This document shows, piece after piece, positions 17,565 to 27,742 of a stretch of DNA of 64,000 nt. The notes below the pieces were generated by a model that was not told the origin of the DNA, searched no databases, and saw only the letters and a list, made by a program, of their open reading frames with translations. Both the position numbers and the translations under genes were made by a program. Source of the DNA: Bacteroidales bacterium (GTDB lineage: Bacteria; Bacteroidota; Bacteroidia; Bacteroidales; UBA932); assembly GCA_012522855.1 (NCBI GenBank), contig JAAYJQ010000012.1, positions 62,001 through 126,000 of the forward strand, in the 5' to 3' direction. The stretch's first letter is position 1. Every line of letters starts with the position of its first letter.

Positions 17565-18937
17565 ATCAACAGAGGCAATTGAACGATGTATTCGGTTTCG
17601 GTCTGGCGGATCGAGATGGCCCGGCCGCTCCGGTCCAGGTATTGCTGCCGGATGTATTTCAGTCCGAGACCGCTCGAAGGGGATTTCGTGACCCGCGGGA
17701 TGAGGCTGTTGGAAACGGTAAGGACATCTCCGTCTGAATGAATCCGGATGGTCAGCGGGCGCTCGACAGCGACCGCGTTGTGCTTGGTCGCGTTTTCAAT
17801 CAGGAGCTGAACGGAACAGGGCACGACGTGCAGGGAAAGATCCGCTTCCGGAATGTCGATCGTCAGCCGGAAACCTTCTTGGAAACGGACCTTCAACAGG
17901 TCGGTGTACATCTCCACATACGTCATTTCATCCCGGAGCGTGACCACCTGTTCCGTCTTCGTATTGAGCATATAGCGGTAAATGCCCGCGAGTTTGTGGA
18001 TATACATGCTGGCTTCCTCGTTCTTGCTGTCCAGCACGAGGGCGTCCAGAATATTCAGGGAATTGAACAGGAAGTGAGGATTGACCTGCTGTTTGAGGTT
18101 CAGGTACTGGAATTTCGCAAGATTCGCCCGGTTCCGCTCCAATTGCGCGTTGTGACCGGCTGTGACGGCATAGTCGATCATGTAGATGATGGAATAGATC
18201 AAGATCTCGAAAATGAGCGCCACCAGGAAGAGTTCGATGAAACGGTCGAAGGTGAATATCCGGGGGAAATGGAAGGGAATGCCGAAGGCGACCAGCAGAG
18301 CCGAGAGGACGGAGACGACAACAATGAACAAGGCCGTGAACAGGAACTTGTCCATGGTTGTCAGGCTGCCGCTGTTTTTCTTGAAATAGGCAATGAACAG
18401 AATCGTCAGACCGATCAGGGAGAACAAAAGGATGGAGTTTTCTCCGAAAGACGAGATCGATTCCTTGAGGGATCCTCCGAAGAAGGCATCCGAACCGAAA
18501 ATGATGTGGATCAGGATCCTGGCGAGCAGCACAGCGGCGATGGCGACAACCAACCACCGGGTCTGGGTGGCGGCAGGCTTCTGCGTCCCGTTCCGGTCGG
18601 TGTAGATCCGGATGAAGAAGACCAGGCCCCAGCCCATAAGTTCGGTCGTGAGAAAGGTGGAGAGGGCGGGGGACAGCAGCGGATGGTCGAACAACCTGCT
18701 TACGAGCGGCAGAATCCCGTTCCCCAGCAGATAACCCAGCACGTTTACGAGGATGATTGAAATGGTGGTGAACTCTATGCCTTCCCGGTATTTCAGGCAG
18801 AGGATCAGGGAAAGCGCCATGGTCAGGATCGTGAGGATCAATTCGTCGCTGATTCCCCATACCCTGCACAGCACGGCGAGCGCGCCGTGAAACAGGGCGA
18901 AACCGTGGACGATCAGCGCGTCGGAATACCTCTTCAT
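17561..18937 (-). CDS. LytS/YehU-type membrane sensor histidine kinase
   Basis: A 458-residue kinase with about six to eight hydrophobic segments over residues 1-~260 and no large periplasmic domain, then a short linker and a His_kinase domain of the LytS type: the phospho-His is in LKQQVNPHFLFNSLN (about residue 295), the N-box in LLIENATKHNAV and the G-box in GLGLKYIRQQY. It forms an ATGA-coupled pair with the LytTR regulator. The ligand is unknown; the neighbourhood suggests a carbohydrate or envelope cue. Confidence 0.92.
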   Translation of the reverse strand: MKRYSDALIVHGFALFHGALAVLCRVWGISDELILTILTMALSLILCLKYREGIEFTTISIILVNVLGYLLGNGILPLVSRLFDHPLLSPALSTFLTTELMGWGLVFFIRIYTDRNGTQKPAATQTRWLVVAIAAVLLARILIHIIFGSDAFFGGSLKESISSFGENSILLFSLIGLTILFIAYFKKNSGSLTTMDKFLFTALFIVVVSVLSALLVAFGIPFHFPRIFTFDRFIELFLVALIFEILIYSIIYMIDYAVTAGHNAQLERNRANLAKFQYLNLKQQVNPHFLFNSLNILDALVLDSKNEEASMYIHKLAGIYRYMLNTKTEQVVTLRDEMTYVEMYTDLLKVRFQEGFRLTIDIPEADLSLHVVPCSVQLLIENATKHNAVAVERPLTIRIHSDGDVLTVSNSLIPRVTKSPSSGLGLKYIRQQYLDRSGRAISIRQTETEYIVQLPLLI

Positions 18938-19028
18938 ACCGACTAAATTAAAAATTTCGTCTTGATTTTCCTACAGTTCATCCTTCTTTTTTGTCCGATC
19001 GTCGTTATTATTTTTCTATTTAAATCGA

Positions 19029-19054
19029 TTCAATTATTTTTGAAAACAATTGAA
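19029..19054 (+). promoter_or_regulatory. Likely sus-locus promoter inside a palindrome
   Basis: TATTTTTG (19035-19042) is an exact TAnnTTTG box 42 bases before the MFS start. It lies inside a 7-bp inverted repeat, TTCAATT (19029-19035) and AATTGAA (19048-19054), which is a plausible operator. The 147-base divergent gap is strongly AT-rich. Confidence 0.45.
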
Positions 19055-19084
19055 TACATTGAAACAGTAACATTTCGACACAAA

Positions 19085-20452
19085 ATGCAGCAAAAAGATT
19101 TATCGTTTTGGCAATTGTGGAACCTGAGTTTCGGCTTTTTCGGAGTTCAGATCGCCTATGCGCTGCAAAGCGCCAACATCTCCCGGATTTTCGCGACGCT
19201 CGGAGCCGATCCGCACCAACTGAGTTTTTTTTGGGTGCTGCCTCCGCTCATGGGCATGATTGTCCAGCCCTTGATCGGCAAGTGGTCGGATAGGACCTGG
19301 TGCCGTCTGGGACGTCGCAAACCCTATCTTCTAGGCGGCGCGATTGTGTCTGTGCTGGTCATGATCATGTTGCCCAATGCGGGCAGCCTGAATCTTTCGG
19401 CCGCGTATGTCTTTCTGGGACTGAATGCTGCGATGTGGTTCGGACTCTTCTCCCTCATACTCCTGGACACTTCCATCAATGTGGCGATGCAGCCGTTCAA
19501 GATGATGGTCGGTGACATGGTGAGTGTGCGACAGAAGGCAGAAGCCTATTCCATCCAGTCGCTGCTCTGCAATGCCGGAAGTCTGGCGGGGTATCTTCTC
19601 CCGATCTTCTTTACTTGGATCGGGATCGCGAACACCGCGCCCGAGGGTGTGGTTCCCGACTCCGTCATCTGGAGTTTTTATTGCGGCGCCGCCATCCTGA
19701 TCCTCTGCGTGATGTACACGTTCTTGAAGGTGAAGGAATTCAATCCGGAGGAATATGCGGCCTTCCATGGCATCGATCTCCGCAAAGAGGGGAAGAAGGA
19801 GAATCCCGGATTTATCAAGTTGCTCGCAAGAGCTCCCCGTACGTTCTGGACGGTGGGGCTGGTCCAGTTCTTCTGCTGGTCCGCCTTTCTGTTCATGTGG
19901 ACCTATACAAACGGCGCTGTCGCTGCCAACTGCTGGAACACCGCCGATGTCGTTTCCGAGGGCTATCAGGCCGCCGGGAACTGGGTCGGAGTGCTCTTTG
20001 CCGTGCAGGCGGTGGGCTCCATCCTCTGGGCGATCGCGATCCCGCGCTTCAAATCCCTCAAGACCTCCTATGTCGTGAGTCTGCTGATCGGCGCGGTAGG
20101 TTTCATTTCGGTGTTCTTCATCCATGACCGGTACATCCTCTTCGGATCGTACTTCCTGATCGGCGCCGCCTGGGCTGCCATGCTGGCGTTGCCCTTTACG
20201 CTTTTCACCAATTCGTTGAAAGGCGAACATATGGGAACGTATCTCGGTCTCTTCAACAGTACGATCTGCGTTCCCCAGATCGTCGCCGCCCTACTCGGGG
20301 GCGTTCTGCTGAAACTGGTCGGCGGTTCCCAGGCGATGATGCTCGTTCTGGCGGGCATCTTGCTTATCTGCGGTGCCTTCAGCGTCTATTTCATAGAGGA
20401 AAAGGCGGAGGCTCCTCGACCGGACGCGGAAATGCAATCGGAATTAATGTAA
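19085..20452 (+). CDS. MFS sugar transporter, SLC45/GPH-like (maltodextrin type)
   Basis: A 455-residue inner-membrane carrier with about 12 TM segments. SLC45/GPH-type features include WNLSFGFFGVQIAYALQ in TM1, and GKWSDRTWCRLGRRKPYLL in the TM2-3 loop, the hallmark D-R-x-GRR signature. The start at 19085 (MQQKDLSFWQLW) is preferred because the upstream in-frame extension is an unrelated AT-rich hydrophobic stretch that covers the promoter. It stops ten bases before the longest susC frame, so it leads the starch operon and most likely imports maltose or short maltodextrins. Confidence 0.88.
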   Translation: MQQKDLSFWQLWNLSFGFFGVQIAYALQSANISRIFATLGADPHQLSFFWVLPPLMGMIVQPLIGKWSDRTWCRLGRRKPYLLGGAIVSVLVMIMLPNAGSLNLSAAYVFLGLNAAMWFGLFSLILLDTSINVAMQPFKMMVGDMVSVRQKAEAYSIQSLLCNAGSLAGYLLPIFFTWIGIANTAPEGVVPDSVIWSFYCGAAILILCVMYTFLKVKEFNPEEYAAFHGIDLRKEGKKENPGFIKLLARAPRTFWTVGLVQFFCWSAFLFMWTYTNGAVAANCWNTADVVSEGYQAAGNWVGVLFAVQAVGSILWAIAIPRFKSLKTSYVVSLLIGAVGFISVFFIHDRYILFGSYFLIGAAWAAMLALPFTLFTNSLKGEHMGTYLGLFNSTICVPQIVAALLGGVLLKLVGGSQAMMLVLAGILLICGAFSVYFIEEKAEAPRPDAEMQSELM

Positions 20453-20489
20453 CCTATCATATATGAATATATCTATAAACAATTTTCAA

Positions 20490-23456
20490 ATGAAAAGGAT
20501 TATAACCGCTGTGGCGACGCTGCTCTTCGGCCTTGCCGCCACGAACGTATCCGCTCAGAGCGGATATCTAATCAAAGGGGTTGTAGTTGACGCGCACGGT
20601 CCGGTCATCGGAGCCACTGTCATGGAACAGGGGACTTCGAACGGAACCTCGACCGGCTTGGACGGAGACTATAGCCTTACCGTTTCCAGTCCCGATGCCA
20701 TGGTGGAAATCAGTTGCATCGGGTATGTTTCGCAATCTTTCAAGGCTTCCGCCGTTCCCGCGAACATCACGCTGGCGGAGGACAGCGAGATGCTGGCTGA
20801 CGTTGTGGTCATCGGCTACGGCACCGTGAAGAAAGAGGACATGACGGGATCAATCGCTACCGTAAAGGCAGATGAACTCAACAAGGGTGTCATCACCACT
20901 CCTGCAGACCTTCTCAGAGGCAAGAGCGCAGGTGTTGTGGTTACGACCGGCAGCGGCATGCCCGGCTCCGGCGCTACCATCCGTATTCGTGGCGGTTCCT
21001 CCATCAATGCATCCAACGACCCGCTCATCGTCATTGACGGTCTTCCTGTTTCCAATGACGGAATCGCAGGCATGTCAGATCCGCTGTCTTCAATCAACCC
21101 GCAAGACATCGAGAGTTTCACTGTTTTGAAGGATGCCTCCGCGACCGCGATCTACGGTTCCCGTGCCTCCAATGGTGTCATTGTGATCACGACCAAGAAG
21201 GGCTCGAAGACCGCTTCCTTACTTCCGAACATCGCTATCGATTTTACCGCTTCCGCCAACACGATCGCCAAGTACAACGACGTCCTTGACGCCGAAGGGA
21301 TCCGCAGCCTCATCCGTACCTTCTACGGCGCCAATTCCGCTGCGGAAGCCGCCCTTGGAAAGGCTGACACGGACTGGCAAAAGGAAATCTTCCGTACCGC
21401 CCAGACTTATGACGGAAACGTAAGTGTCAACGGACGTGTCGGATTCCTTCCCTACCGTGTTTCAGGCGGCCTTACCAGTCAGAACGGTACGCTCAAGGGA
21501 TCCAAGATGAATCGCGGGACACTTTCTCTCAACCTGTCTCCTAATTTCTTTGACAACCATCTTACCGTCTATCTCAACGGGAAGGGGACATATGCGAAGA
21601 ACTTCTATGCGAACCACGATGCCATCGGCGCCGCGAACCATTATGATCCCACTAAACCCGTGTATGACAAGAACGGTCTGAATGGCTACACGACTTGGCT
21701 CGATGCAGCGGGAAACCTCAATGCTATGGCTACGATGAACCCTGTAGGCCTTCTGGATGCAAAGGATGATTATGCGGACTCCTATCGCTTTATCGGCAAC
21801 ACGCAGTTTGACTACAAGGTTCATGGTTTCGAGGATCTTAGGCTCAATCTCAACCTGGGTATCGACTGGGCGAAGTCCAACGGCATCACCGAACTTGCAA
21901 AGGGATCGGAGGCGTCATACCACAGTACCACTGAGGCCGGAAGCGGTTCGCACACGGACTACGACTACACCCGTCGCAACACCACCCTTGAGTTCTACGC
22001 CGATTATAACAAGACATTCGCCGAGAAACACAATCTTGACATCATGGGAGGTTATTCTTGGCAGCACTTCTGGAACAACAGCCACACATTCAGGTATAGG
22101 ATCGCCGACAAGAAGGAATTGACCAACACGGAAGGCAAGGGTGAACTTTTTCTTGTTTCTTTCTTCGGCCGTGTCAATTACGGTTTCGCGGATCGCTATC
22201 TTTTCACCGCGACCCTTCGCGCTGACGGCACTTCCAGATTCCAGAATCACAAGTGGGGAATCTTCCCTTCAGTCGCATTCGGATGGAACATCAAGAATGA
22301 GTCTTTCTTGAAGGGTGTCGATGATCTGTCCACCCTCAAGCTGCGTTTGAGCTGGGGCGAGACCGGCCAGCAGGAAGTCGGCGGTTATTATGACACCTTT
22401 GCCCAGTTCCTTCAGATCAACACGCCGGGATCGTACTATTTCACGGACGGCAAAAGTTTCACGGCACCCATTGTGGCCCTCGGTTATAGCGCCGACCTGA
22501 AATGGGAGACCACGACAACTTACAATGCGGGTCTCGATCTCGGTTTTTTCAAGGATCGTTTGACCGCCGCCATTGACGTTTATCGGAGAGACACGCGCGA
22601 CATTCTCAATTACATCCCTGTCCCGGGTCTTTCCAACCTCACGAACTACCTGAACACCAACATCGGTACGATGACCAACACGGGATTCGAAATCGATCTC
22701 AACAGCGTTCTCATCGAGAAGCGAGAGATGAGCTGGACCCTTGGCGTGAACATGGCTTATAACAAGAATAAGGTTACGAAGCTGACGGCCGCGGATGATG
22801 CCGCGACAGGTATCGAAACCGGTGGAATCTCCGGCGGTACAGGCAACAACGTCCAGATGATCAAAGTCGGTTACCCGATGCGTTCATTTTATCTCTATCA
22901 GCAGGTTTACGATGTGGACGGCAATCCTGTCAACGGTGTCTATGTTGACCGCAACAACGATGGCCAGATCACGGCGGATGACAAGTACATGACCCATCAC
23001 GCTGACGCGGATTACACTTTCGGTTTCAACACCAATTTCACTTACAAGAATTGGACGGCAGCTCTTTCAGGACATGCTTCCCTCGGCAATTGGGTTTACA
23101 ATAACGTGGCTTCGGACACCGAGATGCTTGCGGACCTTTGGACCAACAGCTTCGTGAGCAACCGTGTCTCTTCCGCGACAAAATCAATGTTCACACAAGC
23201 CCAGTACCTGTCGGACTACTATCTTGAGGACGGTTCCTTCTTGAAACTGGACAATTTCACGGTAGGTTACACCTTCCCGAAACTCTTTCAGATCGCCGCT
23301 GACCGTTACGCTGCACTTAACATCTTCGGAACGGTCCAGAACATCTGCACGCTTACCAAATACTCAGGAATTGACCCTGAAGTTTATGGCGGAATAGACG
23401 GTGCCGTCTATCCTCGTCCCAGAACCTTCGTCGCTGGTGTCAAGATTAACTTCTAA
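20490..23456 (+). CDS. susC: SusC-like TonB-dependent outer-membrane transporter
   Basis: A beta-barrel transporter that imports oligosaccharides across the outer membrane with TonB energy. Signal peptide MKRIITAVATLLFGLAATNVSA (start 20490; an in-frame ATG at 20463 would add nine residues). Order: CarboxypepD_reg-like domain (VVVDAHGPVIGATVMEQGTS), plug with RGGSSINASNDPLIVIDG and DASATAIYGSRASNGVIVIT, then the barrel ending in Phe. The ordinary SusC length (~990 residues), the downstream SusD and the amylases support starch/maltooligosaccharide specificity. The TonB box is not obvious by eye. Confidence 0.95.
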   Translation: MKRIITAVATLLFGLAATNVSAQSGYLIKGVVVDAHGPVIGATVMEQGTSNGTSTGLDGDYSLTVSSPDAMVEISCIGYVSQSFKASAVPANITLAEDSEMLADVVVIGYGTVKKEDMTGSIATVKADELNKGVITTPADLLRGKSAGVVVTTGSGMPGSGATIRIRGGSSINASNDPLIVIDGLPVSNDGIAGMSDPLSSINPQDIESFTVLKDASATAIYGSRASNGVIVITTKKGSKTASLLPNIAIDFTASANTIAKYNDVLDAEGIRSLIRTFYGANSAAEAALGKADTDWQKEIFRTAQTYDGNVSVNGRVGFLPYRVSGGLTSQNGTLKGSKMNRGTLSLNLSPNFFDNHLTVYLNGKGTYAKNFYANHDAIGAANHYDPTKPVYDKNGLNGYTTWLDAAGNLNAMATMNPVGLLDAKDDYADSYRFIGNTQFDYKVHGFEDLRLNLNLGIDWAKSNGITELAKGSEASYHSTTEAGSGSHTDYDYTRRNTTLEFYADYNKTFAEKHNLDIMGGYSWQHFWNNSHTFRYRIADKKELTNTEGKGELFLVSFFGRVNYGFADRYLFTATLRADGTSRFQNHKWGIFPSVAFGWNIKNESFLKGVDDLSTLKLRLSWGETGQQEVGGYYDTFAQFLQINTPGSYYFTDGKSFTAPIVALGYSADLKWETTTTYNAGLDLGFFKDRLTAAIDVYRRDTRDILNYIPVPGLSNLTNYLNTNIGTMTNTGFEIDLNSVLIEKREMSWTLGVNMAYNKNKVTKLTAADDAATGIETGGISGGTGNNVQMIKVGYPMRSFYLYQQVYDVDGNPVNGVYVDRNNDGQITADDKYMTHHADADYTFGFNTNFTYKNWTAALSGHASLGNWVYNNVASDTEMLADLWTNSFVSNRVSSATKSMFTQAQYLSDYYLEDGSFLKLDNFTVGYTFPKLFQIAADRYAALNIFGTVQNICTLTKYSGIDPEVYGGIDGAVYPRPRTFVAGVKINF

Positions 23457-23470
23457 TACAAGGATTGAAC

Positions 23471-25213
23471 ATGAAAACAATCAATTATATTCTCGGAGTT
23501 TTTGCAGTTGCTGCCATAACTTCCTGCGTGGGGGACCTCAATGTGACCCCTATCGATCCCAATGCGAACACGGTTGACAAAGCTTTGACAGACAAGGCTG
23601 CCCTGAATTCCTACATCTCGGGCGTCTACCTCGGATTCGCGACTTCCGGTTATTACGGGCCGAACGGTTCCGCTTCCATCTCCGGTCTGGACGGTGGCGC
23701 CTCTCAATATATCCGTGGCCTGTACCATCTCAACGAGCTCACCACGGATGAGAGCATCTGCGGATGGAACGACCAGACAATCAAGAATTTCCACTACATG
23801 AACTGGACGACGGACGATACTTTCATCTATGCGTTCTATTCACGTGTTCTGATGCAGGTTTCCGCCGCCAACGAGTTCATCCGCCAGGTAAAGAATCTCA
23901 GCATTGACGAAACCTTGCAGAAGCGTTACATTGACGAGGCTCGGGTTCTTCGCGCCATTGCCTACTACCACGCCATTGACAATTTCGGCAACGTCCCGTT
24001 CGCGGACGAAACTTCCGTAGTCGGGGTCAACCCTTCTCAGATGAAGAGAGCGGATCTTTTCAACTGGCTTGAGACCGAACTGAAGGCCATCATCGCTGAC
24101 GGCCATCTTCCGGATAAGAATTCTACCGTTTATGGACATGTCGGCATGGGGGCTGCCAAGTTTATACTCGCCAAACTGTATCTCAATGCTGAAGTGTACA
24201 CCGGTACCGCTCGTTGGAATGACTGCGCGGATGTCCTCAAAGACCTGATGAATGACGGCTACAGCCTTCACACCACCTCCGCGGGCAAGTACAGTGCCTA
24301 TCAGGAGCTCTTCCTCGCTGACAACAACAAGTGCACGGATGAAATTATCTTCGCGGTTGAGCAGGACGGTGTCAATACCCAAAGCTACGGTGTCACCAAC
24401 TATTTGATCTTCGCTTCAACAGGCGGTACGATGAATGTCAGGCAGATCGGTATTACTTCGGGTTGGGGCGGCCTTCGTACGACTCCTGAATTTGTCGACA
24501 AGTTCACCGCCAATGATGCCCGCAATCTATTCTATTCAACGGCAAGGTCACAGGCTGATGTGGATGCGATGCCGGAAAAACCGGAAGACGATCCTGAGAC
24601 CTATTCCGCTGATGACATTCAGAAGATGAAGGATGCGGGAACGTACAATGATAAAGTCAAAGAACTCTCTGAAGCCAAGAAAGCCGCCAAGGAAAATATC
24701 CAAGTGAAGGATATCGAAGACATCGGCAACTTCAAGTATGGCTATGGATTCCAGAAGTTCCTCAATGTCGCAAGCGACGGCACAACTCCCAATCAAGTTT
24801 TTGACGAGAAGACCAACAAGTATAGCAACCCGTCGTTCGTCAATACGGACTTCCCGATGATGCGTTATGCCGACGTACTCCTCATGGCTGCGGAATGCCA
24901 AGTGAGGGGCGCTTCTATCGATGGCCTGTCCGCCTTCAACCAGGTCCGCTCTCGTGCCGGGATCCCTGCGGTTTCCGCTCTTTCCCTTGACGAGATTCTG
25001 GACGAGCGCGGACGCGAACTCTATCAAGAGTGCTGGCGTCGCAGCGACCTCATCCGTTTCGGCAAGTTCACCTCCGGCTACAACTGGCAGTGGAAGGGTG
25101 AAGTCAAGGAAGGGAAGGATGTAGAGGCCTACAGAACACTCTTCCCGATTCCTGACAGTGACCGTTTGTCCAACACCAGCTTGGAACAGAATCCCGGATA
25201 TTCCGGCAAATAA
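23471..25213 (+). CDS. susD: SusD-like outer-membrane glycan-binding lipoprotein
   Basis: Surface lipoprotein that caps SusC and binds glucans. The ATG at 23471 gives MKTINYILGVFAVAAITSC, a signal peptide ending in a lipobox Cys. The body has the SusD/RagB helical features: RALHHLN-like Gly/Tyr rich start, YIDEARVLRAIAYYHAIDNFGNVPFADE near residue 155 (TPR region), FPMMRYADVLLMAAECQVRG and ILDERGRELYQECWRRSDLIRFGKF near the C-terminus. About 580 residues. It lies 14 bases after susC. Confidence 0.95.
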   Translation: MKTINYILGVFAVAAITSCVGDLNVTPIDPNANTVDKALTDKAALNSYISGVYLGFATSGYYGPNGSASISGLDGGASQYIRGLYHLNELTTDESICGWNDQTIKNFHYMNWTTDDTFIYAFYSRVLMQVSAANEFIRQVKNLSIDETLQKRYIDEARVLRAIAYYHAIDNFGNVPFADETSVVGVNPSQMKRADLFNWLETELKAIIADGHLPDKNSTVYGHVGMGAAKFILAKLYLNAEVYTGTARWNDCADVLKDLMNDGYSLHTTSAGKYSAYQELFLADNNKCTDEIIFAVEQDGVNTQSYGVTNYLIFASTGGTMNVRQIGITSGWGGLRTTPEFVDKFTANDARNLFYSTARSQADVDAMPEKPEDDPETYSADDIQKMKDAGTYNDKVKELSEAKKAAKENIQVKDIEDIGNFKYGYGFQKFLNVASDGTTPNQVFDEKTNKYSNPSFVNTDFPMMRYADVLLMAAECQVRGASIDGLSAFNQVRSRAGIPAVSALSLDEILDERGRELYQECWRRSDLIRFGKFTSGYNWQWKGEVKEGKDVEAYRTLFPIPDSDRLSNTSLEQNPGYSGK

Positions 25214-25224
25214 TAGTATGTATC

Positions 25225-27660
25225 ATGAAAAAATTTTTATCCATTATATCTGCAGGACTGCTTCTGGTGTCGGCAGGATCCTGCGTCAAGGACGACCTTG
25301 CGACTTTTGATCCGTCCAAGGCCACTGCCCCGGTGCTGGGTAGTTATGATGTGAGCGAGAAAGCCATCACAGCAACCTACACACCCGGAACCTTTAAGAT
25401 GGGCTTCAACGAGAAGATGGCTCCATATCACTCTCTCGTGATTGTCTCATCAGACGGGAAACCTGTCAACAAGGTGCTCCCTTCCACCGCCAATGACGGC
25501 AATGCCAAGATAACTGTGACCGCCCTTTCAAAGGCCCTTGTCAATCTGGGCTGTTCTTTCGGCCAGAATGTGGACGTTGAGCTAGCGATCCGTGCCTCCA
25601 TGCAGGATCCTGCCAGGGACAACGGCCGCAATGGCTATGTCGATTCCAAAGGCCGTATCCTCGTGAAGGGTTTCACGATTGTTGAAGCCGCCGGCAATCC
25701 TTTCGAGGGATTCGACCAGACGAGCACATGGTCCGTTACCGGATCGATCGCTTCCGCCAATATCAATTGGGACAAGGATATCGCCATGGTTTCTGATGGT
25801 ACCTGGCATGTCGCGAAGTCGGTCGTGCTCACGAGCGCTGACCAGTTCAAGTTCCGCAAGGATGGCGGCTGGGACAACAACATCGGCGCAACCGGCGACG
25901 TCGAGCCTTTCGTGGTCACGCTCGATACGGAACTTGAAGGTGTTGATAAGGGAAAGAATCTCTCGGTTTCCGCTGATGGTGCGTACGACCTCTGGGTTAA
26001 TCCGGATGCCAAACTTTACAAGGTCACCGAGGCGTATAATCCCTATCCGGATTTCAATCAGGAATCCTCCTGGGGGCTTACCGGTGCCCTTACTGAATAT
26101 GGCATCGAATGGAACGGCGACATCGCCGCCTCGACAAACGGTTCGGACGCTTACCTTGTCCAGGGTGTCAATCTCAAGAAGGACAATTTGTTCAAGTTCC
26201 GGAAGGATCAGGATTGGGCTGTCAATAGGGGCGCCGCAGGAGATGCTGATCCGACCGTCGTCGCGCTTGACGCCGCGATCCCTTCCGTCCAGGACGGCAA
26301 GAACATGGCTGTCGCGGAGGATGGTGTCTATGATATCATCCTTGACAACGCTGCAGGCACGATTACGGTCGTCGCGACAATGGGCGGTCCGGCAAGCAAG
26401 AAGATCGGTAGCGAAGATCCCGAAGAGCCTGACAAACCGGCGGTCTGGTCTCTCATCGGTACCATCGGTGGCTCCAACTGGGATACGGACACCGATCTGA
26501 CGAATATAGACGGAGACATCTGGATTGTGCGCAACGTTGTCCTGACCGACAGCGACGAGTTCAAGATCCGCGCGGACCACAAGTGGGAAGAGTCCTATGG
26601 CGGTCCGGAAGAGAACGCGACGAGTACGATTGATCCCGCCAATGCCTACGGCGTCTACAAGCCTACGCTCGGGACCGTCTTCGAGGCCAAGGACAAGAAC
26701 ATCGCCGTCGGCGCGGCCGGCAAGTACGATGTGACCTTCGACTACGCTGCCAAGACCATCCTCGTCGAGGAACACGTGGCCGCCTACTCCCTCATCGGGG
26801 AGATCAACGGTGACTCCTGGACGAAGGATGTCGTGATGTCGCGCAACGGGGATGTCTGGACCAGCCCTGTCGTGAACATCACGGGTGGCTTTAAGATCCG
26901 CTTTGACTATTCCTGGGATGCAGCGAACACCTATGGAGCCCCGGAAGGTTTCACACCGGTCATCGGCGAAGCCTTTACGGCGGTTCAGCCGGGCGGAAAC
27001 ATTTCGGTTCCGGAGGGGGATTACAAGGTGACTTTCAATGCCCAGGATTTGTCCGTGACCATCACGGCGGTTGCTTTCCCGGAGCAACTCCATATGATCG
27101 GGGAAGAATTCGGAAGCTGGGATTGGACGAGCTCGGGCGTCGTGGACTTGGTCCCGGTGAACGGTGGCGAAGGCCAGTTTTGGACGGTCCGTTATTTCTC
27201 CGCCGGAAAAGGATTCAAATTCTGCGCGAAGAAAGATTGGCAAGGGGACTTCTGGGGACTCAAGACCAATGAGGGATTCACCGAGGTCAGCGGAAACTGC
27301 ACGGTAGCGGCTGACGGCTTCTACATGGTGCACATCGACCTGAAGCGGGAGATCGTGCATGTCGAACCTGCCCGGATCTACGGCATGGGCGACTGCTTCG
27401 GAGGTTGGGATGCCGAGAAAGAAACGGCGCTTTTCCAGGCGGACGGCAAGACCCTCAAGGCGACGCTGTCCGGCTCCGGGGAACTCCGCATGTTCGCGGC
27501 CTCCTCCATTGCCAACACCGATTGGTGGACCCGCGAGTTTATCATCCTGGACGGGAAGATCGCTTATCGCGGCACCGGTGGTGACCAGGAGCGCGTGCCC
27601 TGCACGGCCGGCCAGGTCGTGACCCTCGATTTCAACGCGGGGACGGGGACCATTCAATAA
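25225..27660 (+). CDS. SusE/SusF-like surface starch-binding lipoprotein, six modules
   Basis: An 811-residue lipoprotein (MKKFLSIISAGLLLVSAGSC lipobox) at the susE/susF position. After an N-terminal Ig-like region (~25-150) it carries six tandem related modules, starting near residues 168 (WSVTG), 282 (WGLTG), 407 (WSLIG), 520 (YSLIG), 621 (LHMIG) and 717 (IYGMG). Five repeat an FKFRKDGGW-like or FKIRADHKW-like strand followed by a Gly-rich stretch and a YDVTFDYAAKTI-like strand; the sixth is divergent. Published SusE and SusF have two and three starch-binding domains, so this single protein exceeds both together. Role: multivalent glucan capture at the cell surface. The binding aromatic residues are inferred. 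Confidence 0.85.
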   Translation: MKKFLSIISAGLLLVSAGSCVKDDLATFDPSKATAPVLGSYDVSEKAITATYTPGTFKMGFNEKMAPYHSLVIVSSDGKPVNKVLPSTANDGNAKITVTALSKALVNLGCSFGQNVDVELAIRASMQDPARDNGRNGYVDSKGRILVKGFTIVEAAGNPFEGFDQTSTWSVTGSIASANINWDKDIAMVSDGTWHVAKSVVLTSADQFKFRKDGGWDNNIGATGDVEPFVVTLDTELEGVDKGKNLSVSADGAYDLWVNPDAKLYKVTEAYNPYPDFNQESSWGLTGALTEYGIEWNGDIAASTNGSDAYLVQGVNLKKDNLFKFRKDQDWAVNRGAAGDADPTVVALDAAIPSVQDGKNMAVAEDGVYDIILDNAAGTITVVATMGGPASKKIGSEDPEEPDKPAVWSLIGTIGGSNWDTDTDLTNIDGDIWIVRNVVLTDSDEFKIRADHKWEESYGGPEENATSTIDPANAYGVYKPTLGTVFEAKDKNIAVGAAGKYDVTFDYAAKTILVEEHVAAYSLIGEINGDSWTKDVVMSRNGDVWTSPVVNITGGFKIRFDYSWDAANTYGAPEGFTPVIGEAFTAVQPGGNISVPEGDYKVTFNAQDLSVTITAVAFPEQLHMIGEEFGSWDWTSSGVVDLVPVNGGEGQFWTVRYFSAGKGFKFCAKKDWQGDFWGLKTNEGFTEVSGNCTVAADGFYMVHIDLKREIVHVEPARIYGMGDCFGGWDAEKETALFQADGKTLKATLSGSGELRMFAASSIANTDWWTREFIILDGKIAYRGTGGDQERVPCTAGQVVTLDFNAGTGTIQ

Positions 27661-27742
27661 TACATCTTTTCTTTTTATCTTTGGACTGAAGGCCTTGACC
27701 GGCCTTCAGTTCGCTAAATCAACCGGACGGAGGATCTTGATC

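Noticed and set aside
25582-27657. Minus-strand open frame of about 690 codons opposite the SusE/F-like gene
   Set aside because: Its apparent repeats simply mirror the six modules of the real gene; there is no promoter and no motif.
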